The notes: a model not told the origin generated them from the sequence alone. Positions 21,481 through 32,339 are shown, counted from the first letter of the stretch. The stretch is DNA of 64,000 nucleotides from Schistocephalus solidus (GCA_017591395.1 WEDG01006427.1:38559-102558); one strand, 5' to 3'. Numbers and translations are program-made.

Positions 21481-21912
21481 CTATCACGGTGCGCTAAAAG
21501 CCGTGGCTTGGAAGGTTGCCAACTGACGGGATAACTCGGACCGCGTGGTCAGCCCAATGTGTGTTTTGTGTGGAATGGCTGACTGGCGGACTGAGAGTCT
21601 GGCTGCAATGGCTTCATCTTAATGTGGCCTTTATGGCACTTCCACTCTGTGGGATCCGAGCCAGGTGTGGTGGTATGCCCAGGGGGTGGCTCCGACCGCG
21701 CCAGCCACCTGCGTCCTCTCCCGCCTCTGGTCTTCTTGACTCTGTCATGACACCGGGTTCAGGGGGGAGGAGGAGAGAGTGCGGTAGCTGCAGCGCAAGG
21801 CTACTATCACTTAAAACTAATTCACGCACAAGTCACCGTCCATGCACCACCCTTCCGTGGAGCATACGGTGGACATCATCGAAATCGACGGTCGAACTAT
21901 CATGTTATGGTT
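21480..21912 (+). repeat. SINE-like element (family B), second tandem copy
   Basis: Begins AAAGCCGTGGCTTGGAAGGT and repeats the first copy. It then continues with GACCGCGCCAGCCACCTGCG, GGTCTTCTTGACTCTGTCATG, GAGAGAGTGCGGTAG and CTACTATCACTTAAAACTAA. It ends in GTGGACATCATCGAAATCGA and CGGTCGAACT. The second half matches 61590-61820 closely, where the sequence follows a tRNA-Ile-like head. Here no head is seen. Confidence 0.7.
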
Positions 21913-22109
21913 AGTGTTAGCGTGCAGAAACGTTTATTTTTACCCCTTCTGAAATCTACTTACAGTTGATTGCCTTATTCATGAAACGTCGGGATCAAAA
22001 TTTGAGGTGGTAGTATGACACAAACTTTATGGGATTATTTTGGTTTGGTGGATTGAATTGCTGCGCAGAAAGCTTGCATTGATGAGTAGTTCACTTCAGA
22101 TCTGTTTAG

Positions 22110-22462
22110 TTAAGGGAAAACGGGGCCAAACAGGGCCAAATCGGACGTTTTTTGTTATCCAGGAATTTGCCTACGCTATTGAAAACATTTTGTTTCTATG
22201 CGTTGTGCTATAAATGCAAATTAATGTAAGATGTAAAAAGTTGCAATATTCCTTTTGAGAGAACGGAAAATTTGGTTTTGCTTTCAGGAAAATCAGGTAA
22301 ATGCAGGTAGGAGAAATTGCATTGTTTCCAGGAAATCAAGGACAGATTCGGTTCAAAACATTCAGTTTTGCAAATTTGGGAATTTTTAAACCGCACAAAT
22401 AAAAAATAAACTTGTGTGACTGTCCTTTGTTTTAGCACATCGATAATGAGGAGCTTACACAA

Positions 22463-22514
<52 letters not shown>

Positions 22515-23650
22515 GAGAAGCCGTGACATGACGTCCTTGTTATCCGTCACGGTGTACGCAAAAGATGTCCTGAAAATTTCTAGTCGCAGTTGACTATGAA
22601 AGAATATGGAAAACGGAAAGGGCAGAAGATTGACATTTCTTCGCAAAATTTTAGTACCTATTCGGAAAATCGGTTGCCTGTTTGCAATCTTAGAACGGGG
22701 CTGGAAAGTAAGCAAATACAGCGAAAAACGCACCGATAGAAAGAAATAAGTTAGTTCTTTCAATCTCAGTAGACATTGTCCCCCTTATTTTCAACGAAGT
22801 CGCAAAACCGGTCGAACTTCCCTATTTTTCCTTGCCTTGATCTTCAAAAAGGACTAAGTACACAGGCATTTGACAACGAAGTATCTAATTGAAGTGTTTG
22901 TTAGATGAAAATTATTATAAGAGTTTTTTAAATTGTTCTTAGACAAATTAATTGCCGAATTACATTTTGGGCGTTAATTCCTCTCGACACTGAGTTTTCG
23001 TGTTCGTGTGAGTCGACAAATATGACCCGAATGGCCATCTGAAATAAAAAGAATGTTTCAGAACTCATTATTTCGGTAAATGGCTTTAAGATTTATTTTA
23101 TTTTGAAGGTTCTGACAACAGAATCTTCATTTATGAGCAATAGACCGAAAACAAAGGAAAACGTTAAGTATTCACTGTCATTTCAAGGACGATCTGAAAC
23201 TCATCGTAATCTAACATCCAAAATACTTCTAAGGAAATTTAACAGAAGGGAATTCCTCATAATATGCATAAAATGCTACGTTAACGATTTCACCTGACAA
23301 TTATATTTAAATCTATTAGTTGCTGACCGACCTGTCAGCTTATGAAATATTTTATTCCTGTTACGTCTCTGCCGGCGCAGTCAAGTGAAAATCTGTTTGA
23401 CTTGGTTAAACGCAACTTAAATAATGTATGAACGGAAGAAGAAACAGCCAATTCTCGTGAAACCGTGTTGGAATACTTACTCAAAATTTAGGCTGTTTGG
23501 TAACGGTCATGCTTTCCATTGCCCTTAATCTGAAGACAACTTCCATGGAATATACACTAAAAGTAATTATACTAGTGTTTTTTAAAACTTACTCATTTGT
23601 TTACACGGACAAGCATTATGTCCATTTAAAACTGCAGTTTAATTAGCTAA
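22110..23650 (-). repeat. ~1.5 kb AT-rich noncoding repeat, copy 2 (inverted to copy 1)
   Basis: The reverse complement follows 120-1625 block by block, from the CCTAAATTTTGAGTAAG-type segment (about 23480-23500, compare 279-294) to ATCCAGGAATTTGCCTACGC (22159-22178, compare 1524-1542). A long AT microsatellite and its flank interrupt the region near 22450-22520. Short frames here are AT-rich and featureless. Confidence 0.65.
22465..22514. repeat. (AT)n microsatellite
   Basis: About 25 AT dinucleotides with one C interruption near 22502. Confidence 0.95.
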
Positions 23651-23958
23651 CTAGATTTTTACATTTTCATAATTTGCTGCTTTTCTAAAAAATTAGTATT
23701 TCTAAACAACATAATATTAATTTTTAAACCAAAATATGTATTTTTTAAAGAATGGTTGCTTATTTACTGCTGTAAAACTTTTTTGGACGCCGTGCGGGCT
23801 GATTTCGCACAACGGGCCTTTTCGAATGAAATCTATCAGATTTCTTGAGATAGGTCACGTACTACAAGCCAAGACACGTGTTTTCTCGGATGTTTCTGCT
23901 GCAGCTGCATGACGTAGCAACGGGATTTTCGGCTCCTCAAAGGGATCCCTAGCGTTAT

Positions 23959-24860
23959 CTATGCGGTTTCTGGTATATGAACTCCAGATAACAATAAACG
24001 TAATAATTTCTGAAAGTATCAATTGCAGGACATGTAGTTATATGACAGGGACATTAAGTTTTTAGAGCCAGACTCGAAATTACGATGAAAATTTGAGTCG
24101 AAGACAATCAGCTACTGTGGAATACCCACCTAATGCCTATTCAATAAAGAAGTAGCATTACAAGGAGCATGAATTTTATATGGTTAAGATGCTATACCGT
24201 ACATTTATATAAAAACCGTCTGCTCTTAATGTCTACTTTGGCTACCGAACAAGATTAAACGGGTTACGTTTGAGAAGTTTTGACGGGTAAAAAATAGACT
24301 ATCGAGCACCTACGATTCCGCCTTTCACCGCTTTAATACACAAGATCAAAGGTTCCGACATAAACTGTTCGGTGTCGGCGTACTGTACATTATATGATGT
24401 TTTCAATATCACATGCTTGACTTTTTTCCCCTAATTTCTATGCGCCTATTCAGATACCTATGGATTTTGTTTATTAAATTTCTTAAAAATCTGTGAAACG
24501 CCATTCCTGTGTAGCAGCCGGCAGTGTGCTGGCCCAAAAGGTAAAGTAGCACGTATTTCTGACTCTTTGGTTTCGTATCCTTCAAAAGCAGCTGCAATGG
24601 AGATTGTAGGGTCTAGGCGCTGATCGCATCTGCTAGAAGTTTGAATGTTCACCAACTGCTCTGTCAAATGCCTCATCCATTTTCCTATCTCATGTCTGGT
24701 TTTACGAACCTTCTTGACAGGAGACAGTGATGGCCTGCCACGATCGGTACCGCCAATTATCGCTGCGGTTTGTGGTATATGAACTCTAGATAATAAACGA
24801 CGTAATAATTTCTGACAATTATCAATTGCAGGACATGCAGTTATATGACAAGGATTTAAT
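23959..24860 (+). repeat. Pair of ~98-base direct repeats, 800 bases apart
   Basis: 23959-24056 and 24757-24860 share GCGGTTTxTGGTATATGAACT, ATAATTTCTGA, ATCAATTGCAGGACATG and AGTTATATGACA in the same order and orientation. The sequence between them is unique in this window. They could be eroded LTRs of a short element or remnants of two insertions. I see no coding or primer-binding-site evidence. Confidence 0.6.
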
Positions 24861-24948
24861 GATAAAAGGCACGTACTGTATTTTAAGCAGGCGGGCAGTT
24901 CCTATTCCCGTGTCTTGTTTAGGTGGCCATGCAAGGCATCCCTACCCA
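24855..24948 (+). mobile_element. Right terminal fragment of the TA-flanked MITE
   Basis: AAAGGCACGTACTGTATTTTAAGC is followed by a GGGCAGTTCCTATTCCCGTG block, a CTTGTTTAGGTGGCCATGC block and the terminus GGCATCCCTA. This matches 30930-31004. The interior and left end are missing. Confidence 0.7.
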
Positions 24949-24949
24949 A

Positions 24950-26130
24950 AACTCTTCTCTGCAAAATTGCCCCTTTCGAATGTTAGGCACATGTGATCTA
25001 CCAACTTTTTCGTTTAGGCCATAACTGCACATCCGTCGAGGATGAGTAAGCCGATTTTGTTGGTTGTACGCTGTTTGCATCTAACCCCCTCCTCGGTCAG
25101 GCAGACATCATAGTGAACGTCGATTGAGAGGATATTTTATTTCTAATTGAGCGGTCTCCATCTACTGCTCTTCGACAAACATTTTTTCTCTTGTGGGGTT
25201 CCGCCCACTTTCACATATATCATCCAGTAAAACTCCCCTACTCCGACCACAACTGCCCACCGTCAACCTCGGTCCCTTGAGCAAGGTGACAGGACGCAAG
25301 TACTTTGCAGTCCCAGTCCCAGTCATGAGACAGGGAGTGAGGCAGATTCAAGTAACACATAACCTTCGTGGTACTTCACGCTTTCATAAGCCATTAATGA
25401 GGCCTGTCAAAGTTCTGTGGGTTTCGACCATCATCACTTTTCACTTCTCGTTTACCCAGCTGATCATCTGGCAGGCAACCATCTTTTTTCGAATCTGTCT
25501 TCAGACCTTTGGGCGTGCACTGTGCAACTCCTCTTGTCCACCAACTTTCGTGTCGCTGTCATCGTCGTCGTCATCGTCGTTGATGGTGCCGCTGTCAGTG
25601 GCGTGGCCGTTGATGTGTGCGTTTTTCAGTTCCCTCTTCCTCTCTCTTCCACCCATATTGTCGGTCTTCCTTCCTCTGCCGCGCCCGGAAAAAAACAGCA
25701 ACTTCACACTCCATGGCCACAATCCTGTCGTGCGGCAACTGCCAACTCCCCGAAAACATGAGCTTTCGTTGTCAAAATTCCATAGTGACAGCCACTCTCT
25801 CTCTCTCTCTCTTGCTCTTTCACCCATTCGGGAGTTTTTACCTCATTTGCTGCCTTCTCCCATGTCTGCTTCTCGTCCCAGTCTCCCCTTGTCAGTTCTG
25901 TCTTCTGGGCCTACTGGTGTGCCCCTTGTATGTTGAGACTGTGGCGGTGGGTGTGTTCGCTTTTGTCCTCCCCTGTGTTCGTATTTGTGTATGCGACCAG
26001 GTTTTGTCACTGGAATGCGGCGGGATTTCGGTACTGCTGCGCAGATTCTTCACGCTAAAATTCAAGATAGATGCAAACCAGTAGGACATGAATAGCGGTC
26101 TTTTCACTGGGAAATACGAAGATCCTATCA
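24950..26130. other. Low-complexity C/T-rich stretch with long but unrecognised frames
   Basis: The frame 25193-25936 has 247 codons. Its translation is dominated by Ser, Leu and Pro from pyrimidine-rich DNA, with a TCG/TCA run near 25557-25583 and a (TC)n run at 25797-25820. Overlapping frames exist on both strands (25617-26084 plus, 25501-25827 minus), as expected of biased composition. It immediately precedes the LINE's putative 5' region. I do not call a gene, though a secreted or repeat-rich protein exon is not excluded. Confidence 0.4.
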
Positions 26131-26573
26131 TGTGTGTGTCAGGGGGGGGGGCGTAGGGGTAATAGTTAGGGGTAGCACCACACAGCTACCATTTGGTCGC
26201 TCCATTTGTCTCGTAAAAGTGGTTAATGCTCCTGTGGCTCCTCGAAGTTGGGTTCTTTCCAGTGGCAACACCCCGGGCAACCATCACGACCGGCGGACTA
26301 AACCAGGTGAGGGTCTCCGGTGTTGTGTGTGCCTCCACACCCGGTATGTCTGACTCCCGAACTTCCCACCTCCCCTTCTAAAAATGTTATACGGTGGAGG
26401 CGACAGCAACCCCGTAAGCGACCCAAGCTAACTCGGGTCGCTCTCCCACTAAAACAAAACCGTGACCCATAGTGGAGTTCGGCAGCCGTCTGGGATGTCC
26501 GAGCAGCCCTATTTAGGGACAGCACTGCTTGCCTCCTCGCTAAGCCAGGGGCTAAAAAAGGTGCCCTAAACAA

Positions 26574-27521
26574 ATGCGGGTTATCACGTCTCCTGCAGCC
26601 GGCCGCGGCTCACAGATCGCAAAATACGCGGTCGTAAAACTCAAACAAACAACAATACCCCCATCTCCATCACCCGCGCCATACCCTCCATTTGCTCGGG
26701 TGAGTCCACTCACACTAGCAGCCTGGAATGTTCGTTCCCTTTTAGACAATCCTAGGAGCAACCGGCCGGAACGGAGGACGGCGCTAGTCGCTCGGGAACT
26801 GGCGCGCTACAAGGTCGATATTGCTGCTCTCAGCGAGACCTGATTCTCTGAGCAGGGTCAGCTGGAGGAAGTGGGTGCCGGCTACACCTTCTACTGGAGC
26901 GGCCAGCCAAAGGCAGAGTGAGGCGACGCTAGTGTTGCCTTTGCCATCCGGAACGACATCGTGAGACGTCTGCCCTGTCTATCACAGGGTATTAATTATC
27001 GCCTGATGAGCTTCCGCCTGCCTCTTCGGGGAGACCAGTTCACCACCATCATCAGCGCCTACGCTCCCCCAATGACGAGCTCTGATGCGGCGAAGGACAA
27101 ATTCTACGAGGACCTGCACGCCTTGCTGGCGACTGTGCCGAAAGTGGACAAGTCAATTGTCCTTGGTGACTTCAATGCCCGCGTCGGGACGGACCACGCT
27201 GCCTGGCAGGGAGTGCTTGGTCCCCACGGTCTCGGTGGCCGCAAAGATAACGGCCTCCTTCTTCTGTGAACGTGTGCGGAACACCGTCTCCTGCTGACCA
27301 ACACCTTCTTCCGCCTCCCGATGTGGCAAAAAGCAACCTGGGTACACCTCCGGTCACGGCGCTGGCAGCTGCGGGACTATGTTCTCGTCCGGAGGCGAGA
27401 TCGACAGGACGTGCTGGTAACCAAGGCGATGCACGATGCCGATGGTTGGACGGATCACCACCTCGTAATCTCCCAGACTTCGTCATATCCGACTTTAACC
27501 CCGACGAAGGCCCCAAGGTAA
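26574..27521 (+). pseudogene. LINE endonuclease domain (APE/exonuclease-endonuclease-phosphatase type), broken
   Basis: One frame (positions divisible by three) reads through TGA stops at 26841, 26919 and 27267. It contains LAAWNVRSLLDN (the N-terminal WN motif), [28 protein letters not shown] (the catalytic GDFN box) and [10 protein letters not shown] (the DH box near the C-terminus of the domain). Together these define the nuclease that nicks target DNA in LINE retrotransposition. The fragment after the third stop continues [14 protein letters not shown], so the stop is a point change rather than a domain end. After 27521 the frame shifts. Confidence 0.85.
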
Positions 27522-27549
27522 TCGACCGCCAGGTAAGTTAAATATTCTT

Positions 27550-29450
27550 TTGTTAAATCTGCCTGCTCACTGTTTTGATTTCAGCAACCAAATAACCCAG
27601 AGACTGGAGGACGTGTATGCTCCACCGTGGAGACACGATGGTGTCAACTGCGGAACGTCATCCAGTCCACCGCCCTCAAAGTTCTCGGACGCGCACACCG
27701 ACAATACCAGGATTGGTTTGACGACAATGATGCTGACATCAGCAACTTACTCGCAAGGAAGAATAGACTACACAAAGCCTACATGGAACTTCGGAATGAC
27801 GTTACCAAAGCAGCCTTCTTGAGATGCGACCGCCTTGCACAGCAACGGTTGCGGGAGATTCAGGACGCCTTGATGATCCGAAAGGCTGAGGAAATCCAGG
27901 GGTATGCGGACCGCAATGGAATGAAAAACTTTTTCAAAGCCATCAAGGCCATCTACGAACCCTGCATCAAGGGGACCGTACCACTGCTCAGCTCTGACGA
28001 CACAACACTGTTGACAGCGAAATCGCAAATTTTGAAGCGCTGGGCCGAGAACTTTAGAAGTGTCCTTAATTACTCATCAGCCATCTCTGATGCTGCCATT
28101 GACCGACTCCCTCAAGTGGACACGAACATTGACCTGGATCTGCCGCCTTCCCTACCAGAAACCATGCGGGCCGTGCAGCAGATTTCCAGTGGTAAAGCAC
28201 CGGGATCCGACGCAATCCCACCGGAAGTCTACAAGCACGGCGGGCCCCGGCTGATAGCAGAACTCACAACACCCTTCTAGGAGATGTGGCGCCAAGTACA
28301 AATTTCTCAGTATTTAAAATACGCGACCATCTACCATCTCTACAAACGGAAGGTGAACCGGCAACTCTGTGATAATCACAGAGGCATCTAATTGCTCAAA
28401 ATCGCCGGGAAGATCTTTGCCCATATCCTTTTCAATCGTCTGAACGGTCACCTAGAGCAGGGCCTGTTCCCTGAAAGCCAATATGGCTTCCGCCGACACT
28501 GCGGAATAACCGACATGATCTTCGCCACCTGCCAGCTACAATAGAAGTGCCAGGAGATGTGAACTCACCTATACACTAACTTCGTGGATCTGATGAAAGC
28601 CTTTGACACGGTGAATCGCGACGGGCTGTGGAAAGTCAGGCAGAGATTCGGCTGTCCTGAGTGGTTCACGCATATGGTGCGTCAGCTTCATGACGGAATG
28701 ACGGCGTGCGTCAATGACAACGGAACGGTATCCGAAGCATTCGCAGCGACCAACGGAGTGAAGCAGGGCTGCGTCCTTGCCCCTTCCCTCTGTAGTCTCG
28801 TGTTTTCTGCCATGCTAACGGACGCCTACCGTGAAGAACGCCCCGGGATCCGCATCGCCTACCGGATGGACGTCCGACTCCTCAACACACGTCAGATGCA
28901 CTTCCGCTCGCGTGTCTCCACAGCCACCATCCACGAACTTCTCTTCGCTGATGACTGCGCATTCAATGCAACTACAGAAGAGGAAATGCAAAGGAGCATG
29001 GACTTCTTTGCTGCCGCCTGTGACAACTTCGGACTTTTTATCAACACTGAAAAAACGGTTGTGAGGCATCAGCCGCTACCCAATACCACCTACTCCGCAG
29101 CTCATATCAATGGCAATGGCGCCCAACTGAAATCTGTGGATACCTTCACGTACCAGGGCAGCAATCTCTCCCGCAGCATCAAAGTCGATGATGAGATCGC
29201 CCATCTGATCGCCAAAGCCAGCCAAGCTTTTGGACGCATGCAGAACGTGGTCTGGAATCGACACGGGTTTCAACTCTGCACCAAACTCAAGATGTACAAA
29301 GCTGTCATATTGCCAACGCTGCTGTATGGAGCGGAGACGTGGACGATCTACCAAAGGCAGGTGAAGAAGCTCAACCACTTCCACCGCAATGCCGAAAACA
29401 CCAATACCTCACGAACACACTCCGCACCTGACATTCTTACCGACTGACAT
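27550..29450 (+). pseudogene. LINE reverse transcriptase domain, broken
   Basis: After a short frame-1 piece (LPAHCFDFSNQITQRLED, 27550-27626), the main frame resumes at 27627. It runs with stops at 28278 (TAG), 28389 (TAA), 28542 (TAG) and 28560 (TGA). Visible motifs: SSGKAPGSDAIPPEVYKHGG (RT motif 1), HLYKRK and [30 protein letters not shown] (motif 3, with catalytic D), [13 protein letters not shown] (motif 4), [10 protein letters not shown] (catalytic FADD, 28944-28955), [17 protein letters not shown], and [19 protein letters not shown] (C-terminal conserved block). It ends by 29447. Sequence integrity is high between stops, suggesting moderate age. Inactive as it stands. Confidence 0.9.
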
Positions 29451-29580
29451 CCCCTAGCCTATCCCAATTTCTACTGCCCACACGGCGCTCGCAACTTCAA
29501 CTCACACATTGGCCTGGTTGGTCACCTGCGAATCCATCGCATTGAGGCTGGTGAACCAGTGCCTGGGGCTCGGACATACT
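29450..29580 (+). pseudogene. C-terminal zinc-finger remnant of the LINE
   Basis: In the same frame as the RT, after the stop at 29445-29447, the translation gives CPHGARNFNSHIG then LVGHLRIHR and EAGEPVPGARTY. This is the C2H2-like finger at the end of this LINE family's ORF, with the second Cys replaced by Gly. The RT C-terminal block stops abruptly near 29370 (KKLNHFH), only about 100 bases before the finger. The intervening several hundred residues of the family are missing, which indicates an internal deletion. Confidence 0.7.
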
Positions 29581-30085
29581 TTAAACTAAAGCACGCACAA
29601 GTCTCCGTCCCTGCACCAAGCTTCCGTGGAGCATACGGTTGACCTCGTCGTAATCGATGGTCGAACTTTCGTGTGTGTGGTGTGCCCCCTAAACGGGCCA
29701 CGTGGTAGATGCGTTGGACCAACATGGGGGCCACATCAGGGCATGGCAGGCGTTATTATTAAGTGGTATTAGGTCCTATTACAAATGCCAAACATGGGGG
29801 ATGCGCGTGCGTAGGTTCAAGCTCATGCCGCATCACCCACTGTTGTACTGTTATTGCTATGGTGGCATATTATTAATCTGCGCCCGACCCCGCCTCCGGC
29901 CTTCTTGACTATGTCTTGACACTGGACACAGACGGGTAAAGGAAGCGAGAGTGCGGTAAATGCCGTGCAAGTCTACTATCTCCTAAAACTAATTTGCGCA
30001 CAAGTTACCGTGCTCTCACTACCCTTCTCTGTAGCATATGGTAGACGTCGTCGGACTGCAACGGTCGAACTGTGTGTGGGTGAGG
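29565..30085 (+). repeat. SINE-like family B sequence, two partial copies after the LINE
   Basis: 29575-29680 carries ACTTTAAACTAAAGCACGCA, TCCGTGGAGCATACGGTTGA and GTCGTAATCGATGGTCGAAC. 29885-30085 carries CCGGCCTTCTTGACTATGTC, GCGAGAGTGCGGTAA, GCACAAGTTACCGTG and a GCAACGGTCGAACTGTGTG end. Both match 21660-21910 and 61590-61830. Confidence 0.65.
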
Positions 30086-30099
30086 GGTGGCTGGGTGAC

Positions 30100-30440
30100 T
30101 AACCGTGGACGGAACTTTCCGCAATGCGAGGGGCACTCATCGATCGCGTGGGAAATGCTCATCCTCTTTTGCCTCAGCGCTCAGTCCCGAGCCCCGCCAG
30201 AAGCTTTACAGCGGCTAGTGAGTACCGACAAAGTCAAGCAACACTAGAATGGTCAATTCTGGCTTATTAGCTGTCATCAGCCAGCCATACCAACCTCACG
30301 GTTTGCAGCACCTGGACCTCGAATTTGCAACATTTTGTTCTTCTAGCTAGCAGGTCGCGATTTCGAGCCTTATATGTGGCAGCATCCTCGGTCTGATAAA
30401 CCAGAAATGGTCCTTCCAGTCTCTCTGGTCTTTGCCAGTT
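30100..30440 (-). repeat. tRNA-derived SINE (family A), minus
   Basis: On the plus strand: CGCTCAGTCCCGAGCCCCGCC, AGCGGCTAGTGAGTA, GGCTTATTAGCTGTCATCAG, CCAGCCATACCAACC, then a tRNA-like complement with GGTCGCGATTTCGAGCC. This is the reversed order of the family whose plus-strand copy is at 48620-48790. A second tail-like stretch (AGAAATGGTCCTTCCAGTC, 30402-30422) follows, so another partial copy may adjoin. Confidence 0.6.
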
Positions 30441-30615
30441 CTGTCAGCCTGCCCAGAATTTCCCGCTCTGTTTTACCTCTTCCTGTGGAGTATAGGTAGA
30501 ATTTTACGGTCCAGACAAACATAACGTTAACTAGCACCAAAATAAGAAACTCCTAAAATCTTTTTTATTGTCCTGTCCAATAAATATTGGCAGTTAACTA
30601 TGGTGGAGTTCGCAC

Positions 30616-31004
30616 TAAGGATGCCTTGTATGGCCGCCTAAACAGAAAACGGGAAAAGGGGCCGCCTAAGAGGCATGCAGGTTTACGCTAAACTCCAAGG
30701 AAATTATTTTTAGAATTAAGGTGAGGATTGGGGTTACGTTTAGGGTTAGGTATGAGTTTGCGCCTAAGGGTCATAAGTAGACTAAGGATTAAATTTTTGT
30801 AGTATTTAATGTAGGGTTTCGGTTTAGGGGAGGGCTAGGGTTAAGATTAAGCTGTCAGTTTAGTTTTATGTTAGAGTTAGCGTTTGCGTTAAGACACGGG
30901 TATATTTATCCTTCCTGAAATTTATCGTAAGGGCACTTATTTTAAGTGGGCGGGGCGTTTCCTATTCCCGTGTCCTGTTTAGGCGGCCATACAGTGCCTC
31001 CCTA
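30616..31004 (+). mobile_element. Full TA-flanked MITE with telomere-like interior
   Basis: The left terminus TAAGGATGCCTTGTATGGCC and the complement of the right terminus (TAGGGAGGCACTGTATGGCC) form an inverted repeat. It continues GCCTAAACAG...ACGGGAA on both sides, about 45 bases with mismatches. The element is 389 bp and begins and ends with TA, like a Tc1/mariner-type target. The interior (about 30715-30905) is made of degenerate GGTTAGGG, GGTTAAG and GGATTAGG motifs, flanked by CTCCAAGGAAATTATTTTTA on the left and TCCTTCCTGAAATTTATCG on the right. No transposase is encoded. At least four other partial copies lie in this window. Confidence 0.8.
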
Positions 31005-31635
31005 CCGAGTTCACTCACTGATCCCATTTCTTGACCTACTCGCCCGTTGTGTCTTGGATCTCGATATAGGAACCCTTAGGCAGTCGTATAGTGGCTTGTA
31101 GTATATGCAGAAGGAGTGGTCAGTGGGCTTGAGTGTGGCTACACTGTGTTGTGATCAACCGGCAGCTTTATTGATTTTTCCTTGGCTTATCGTTTATTCG
31201 TTGTTGCTGAAGGGCACGAAGTGATGACTAACTGACGTCTCAGAGGCAATTGTAACTGCCCTCTCATGCTGGTGACATTAATCGAATAACCGTCTAGCAT
31301 TTGATTCTGCATTCACCTCGCCGTCTACTTTTAGGATATTGTTGCCTGTTAGCACTTTGTTGATCCTGTTGTCTACTAGGCGGTTAACAGGTAAAGCCTT
31401 TACTAGAGGCAGTGCTTAATTTACAAGGCTTGTTGGGGAGCGATGTTATAGCTTTGCACTATAGTCAGCGGCATCTCGCTCTGCCGTGACTCAACTGGGA
31501 ACTTTCAGCCACGCAAAATCTTGGACTGCGAAGCCGCCTTCTATGGAAAACTTAATTTCCCTACCTTAACGGGAACGATAAAGAGTCGTTGAGCCTAGAC
31601 AACCCCGTGCCTTTAACTAGTGGTCGAGGAAGTGC
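31005..31635. other. No recognisable feature
   Basis: No frame or repeat match seen. The ORF starting at 31589 runs straight into the GAA tract and is not a credible gene. Confidence 0.4.
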
Positions 31636-31718
31636 AGAAGAAGAAGAAGAAGAAGAAGAAGAAGAAGAAGAAGAAGAAGAAGAAGAAGAAGAAGAAGAAG
31701 AAGAAGAAGAAGAAGAAG
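31636..31718. repeat. (GAA)n microsatellite
   Basis: About 27 uninterrupted GAA units, encoding poly-Glu in one frame only by chance. Confidence 0.97.
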
Positions 31719-31988
31719 CAAACACTCAAAATACTCCTTCAACTCAGGAATTCATTTGGTGTTCAAATCGAAATGTTAGCGTAAATCTCAGTCAGTCCGT
31801 ATTGGCAAACATGCCCCACCGCAGAGGCATTTAAACGGGTCTTTATCAGAGCTTTCATTGTGCACTCATGAGTTCTAACATTGCGGGCATCTGTGACTGT
31901 GATAATGCCTTGTCTACAGTGCTCTTGAGTAATTACGTTGAGCGACGATCGGATATGTGTTCCCACTCCCGAAACGGAAGACAACAAC

Positions 31989-32186
31989 TGCTGTAATTCG
32001 TGAATCGTAGTATTAGAGCTTTTATAATTGGCGCAAATGAAATTAACTGCTTTCGGGACGCAACCAATAACGATTATATGTATTCCATGCAATTCCACGA
32101 ACACGAATTCCATCTGCTGTAATTCGTGAATCGTGGTATTAGAGCTTTTATAATTGGCGCAAATGAAATATACTGCTTTCGAGAAG
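31989..32186 (+). repeat. 125-bp-period duplication (73-base near-identical blocks)
   Basis: 31989-32061 and 32114-32186 are almost identical (CTGCTGTAATTCGTGAATCG, ATTAGAGCTTTTATAATTGG, CGCAAATGAAAT). They are offset by exactly 125 bases, with only a few substitutions. The low divergence contrasts with the decayed elements around it. Confidence 0.85.
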
Positions 32187-32339
32187 CAAACGCATAAATT
32201 GAAAAGAAAAAGAAAAGAAAAGAAAAGAAAATTGAAGACATATTCCAGGCGAACTGATCTCAACACGTGATGAACGATTATAGTACAGGAGAAATTAAAA
32301 AGAATATATCGTTAAATCTGACTCTTGTGATGGCCGTGT

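Larger units (their letters stand above)
26140..29580 (+). mobile_element. Degenerate APE-type non-LTR retrotransposon (LINE)
   Basis: The element has a GC-richer leader (about 26140-26570), an apurinic-type endonuclease, a reverse transcriptase and a C-terminal zinc-finger remnant, in that order on the plus strand. This is the usual plan of a single-ORF LINE family that I associate with tapeworm genomes (recollection, not a search). I see no poly-A tail or target duplication. From about 29580 the sequence passes into SINE-like family B sequence, so the native 3' end has been lost or replaced. Confidence 0.8.

Noticed and set aside
21965..22000. GAAACGTC near 21983 as another hammerhead-like motif
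   Set aside because: No TGATGA, stem or pseudo-LTR flanks nearby; a chance octamer.
25193..25936. 247-codon ORF, one of the longest in the window
   Set aside because: Pyrimidine-rich low-complexity DNA that is open in several frames on both strands; no domain and no repeat or gene match seen.
27536..27583. A possible 48-base intron (GTAAGT ... TTTCAG) in the LINE
   Set aside because: The stretch translates into the family's own sequence (LPAHCFDFSNQ) through the supposed 3' splice site, so it is coding DNA with chance splice-like ends.
31589..31834. ORF encoding poly-Glu
   Set aside because: It is a GAA microsatellite with short random flanks.
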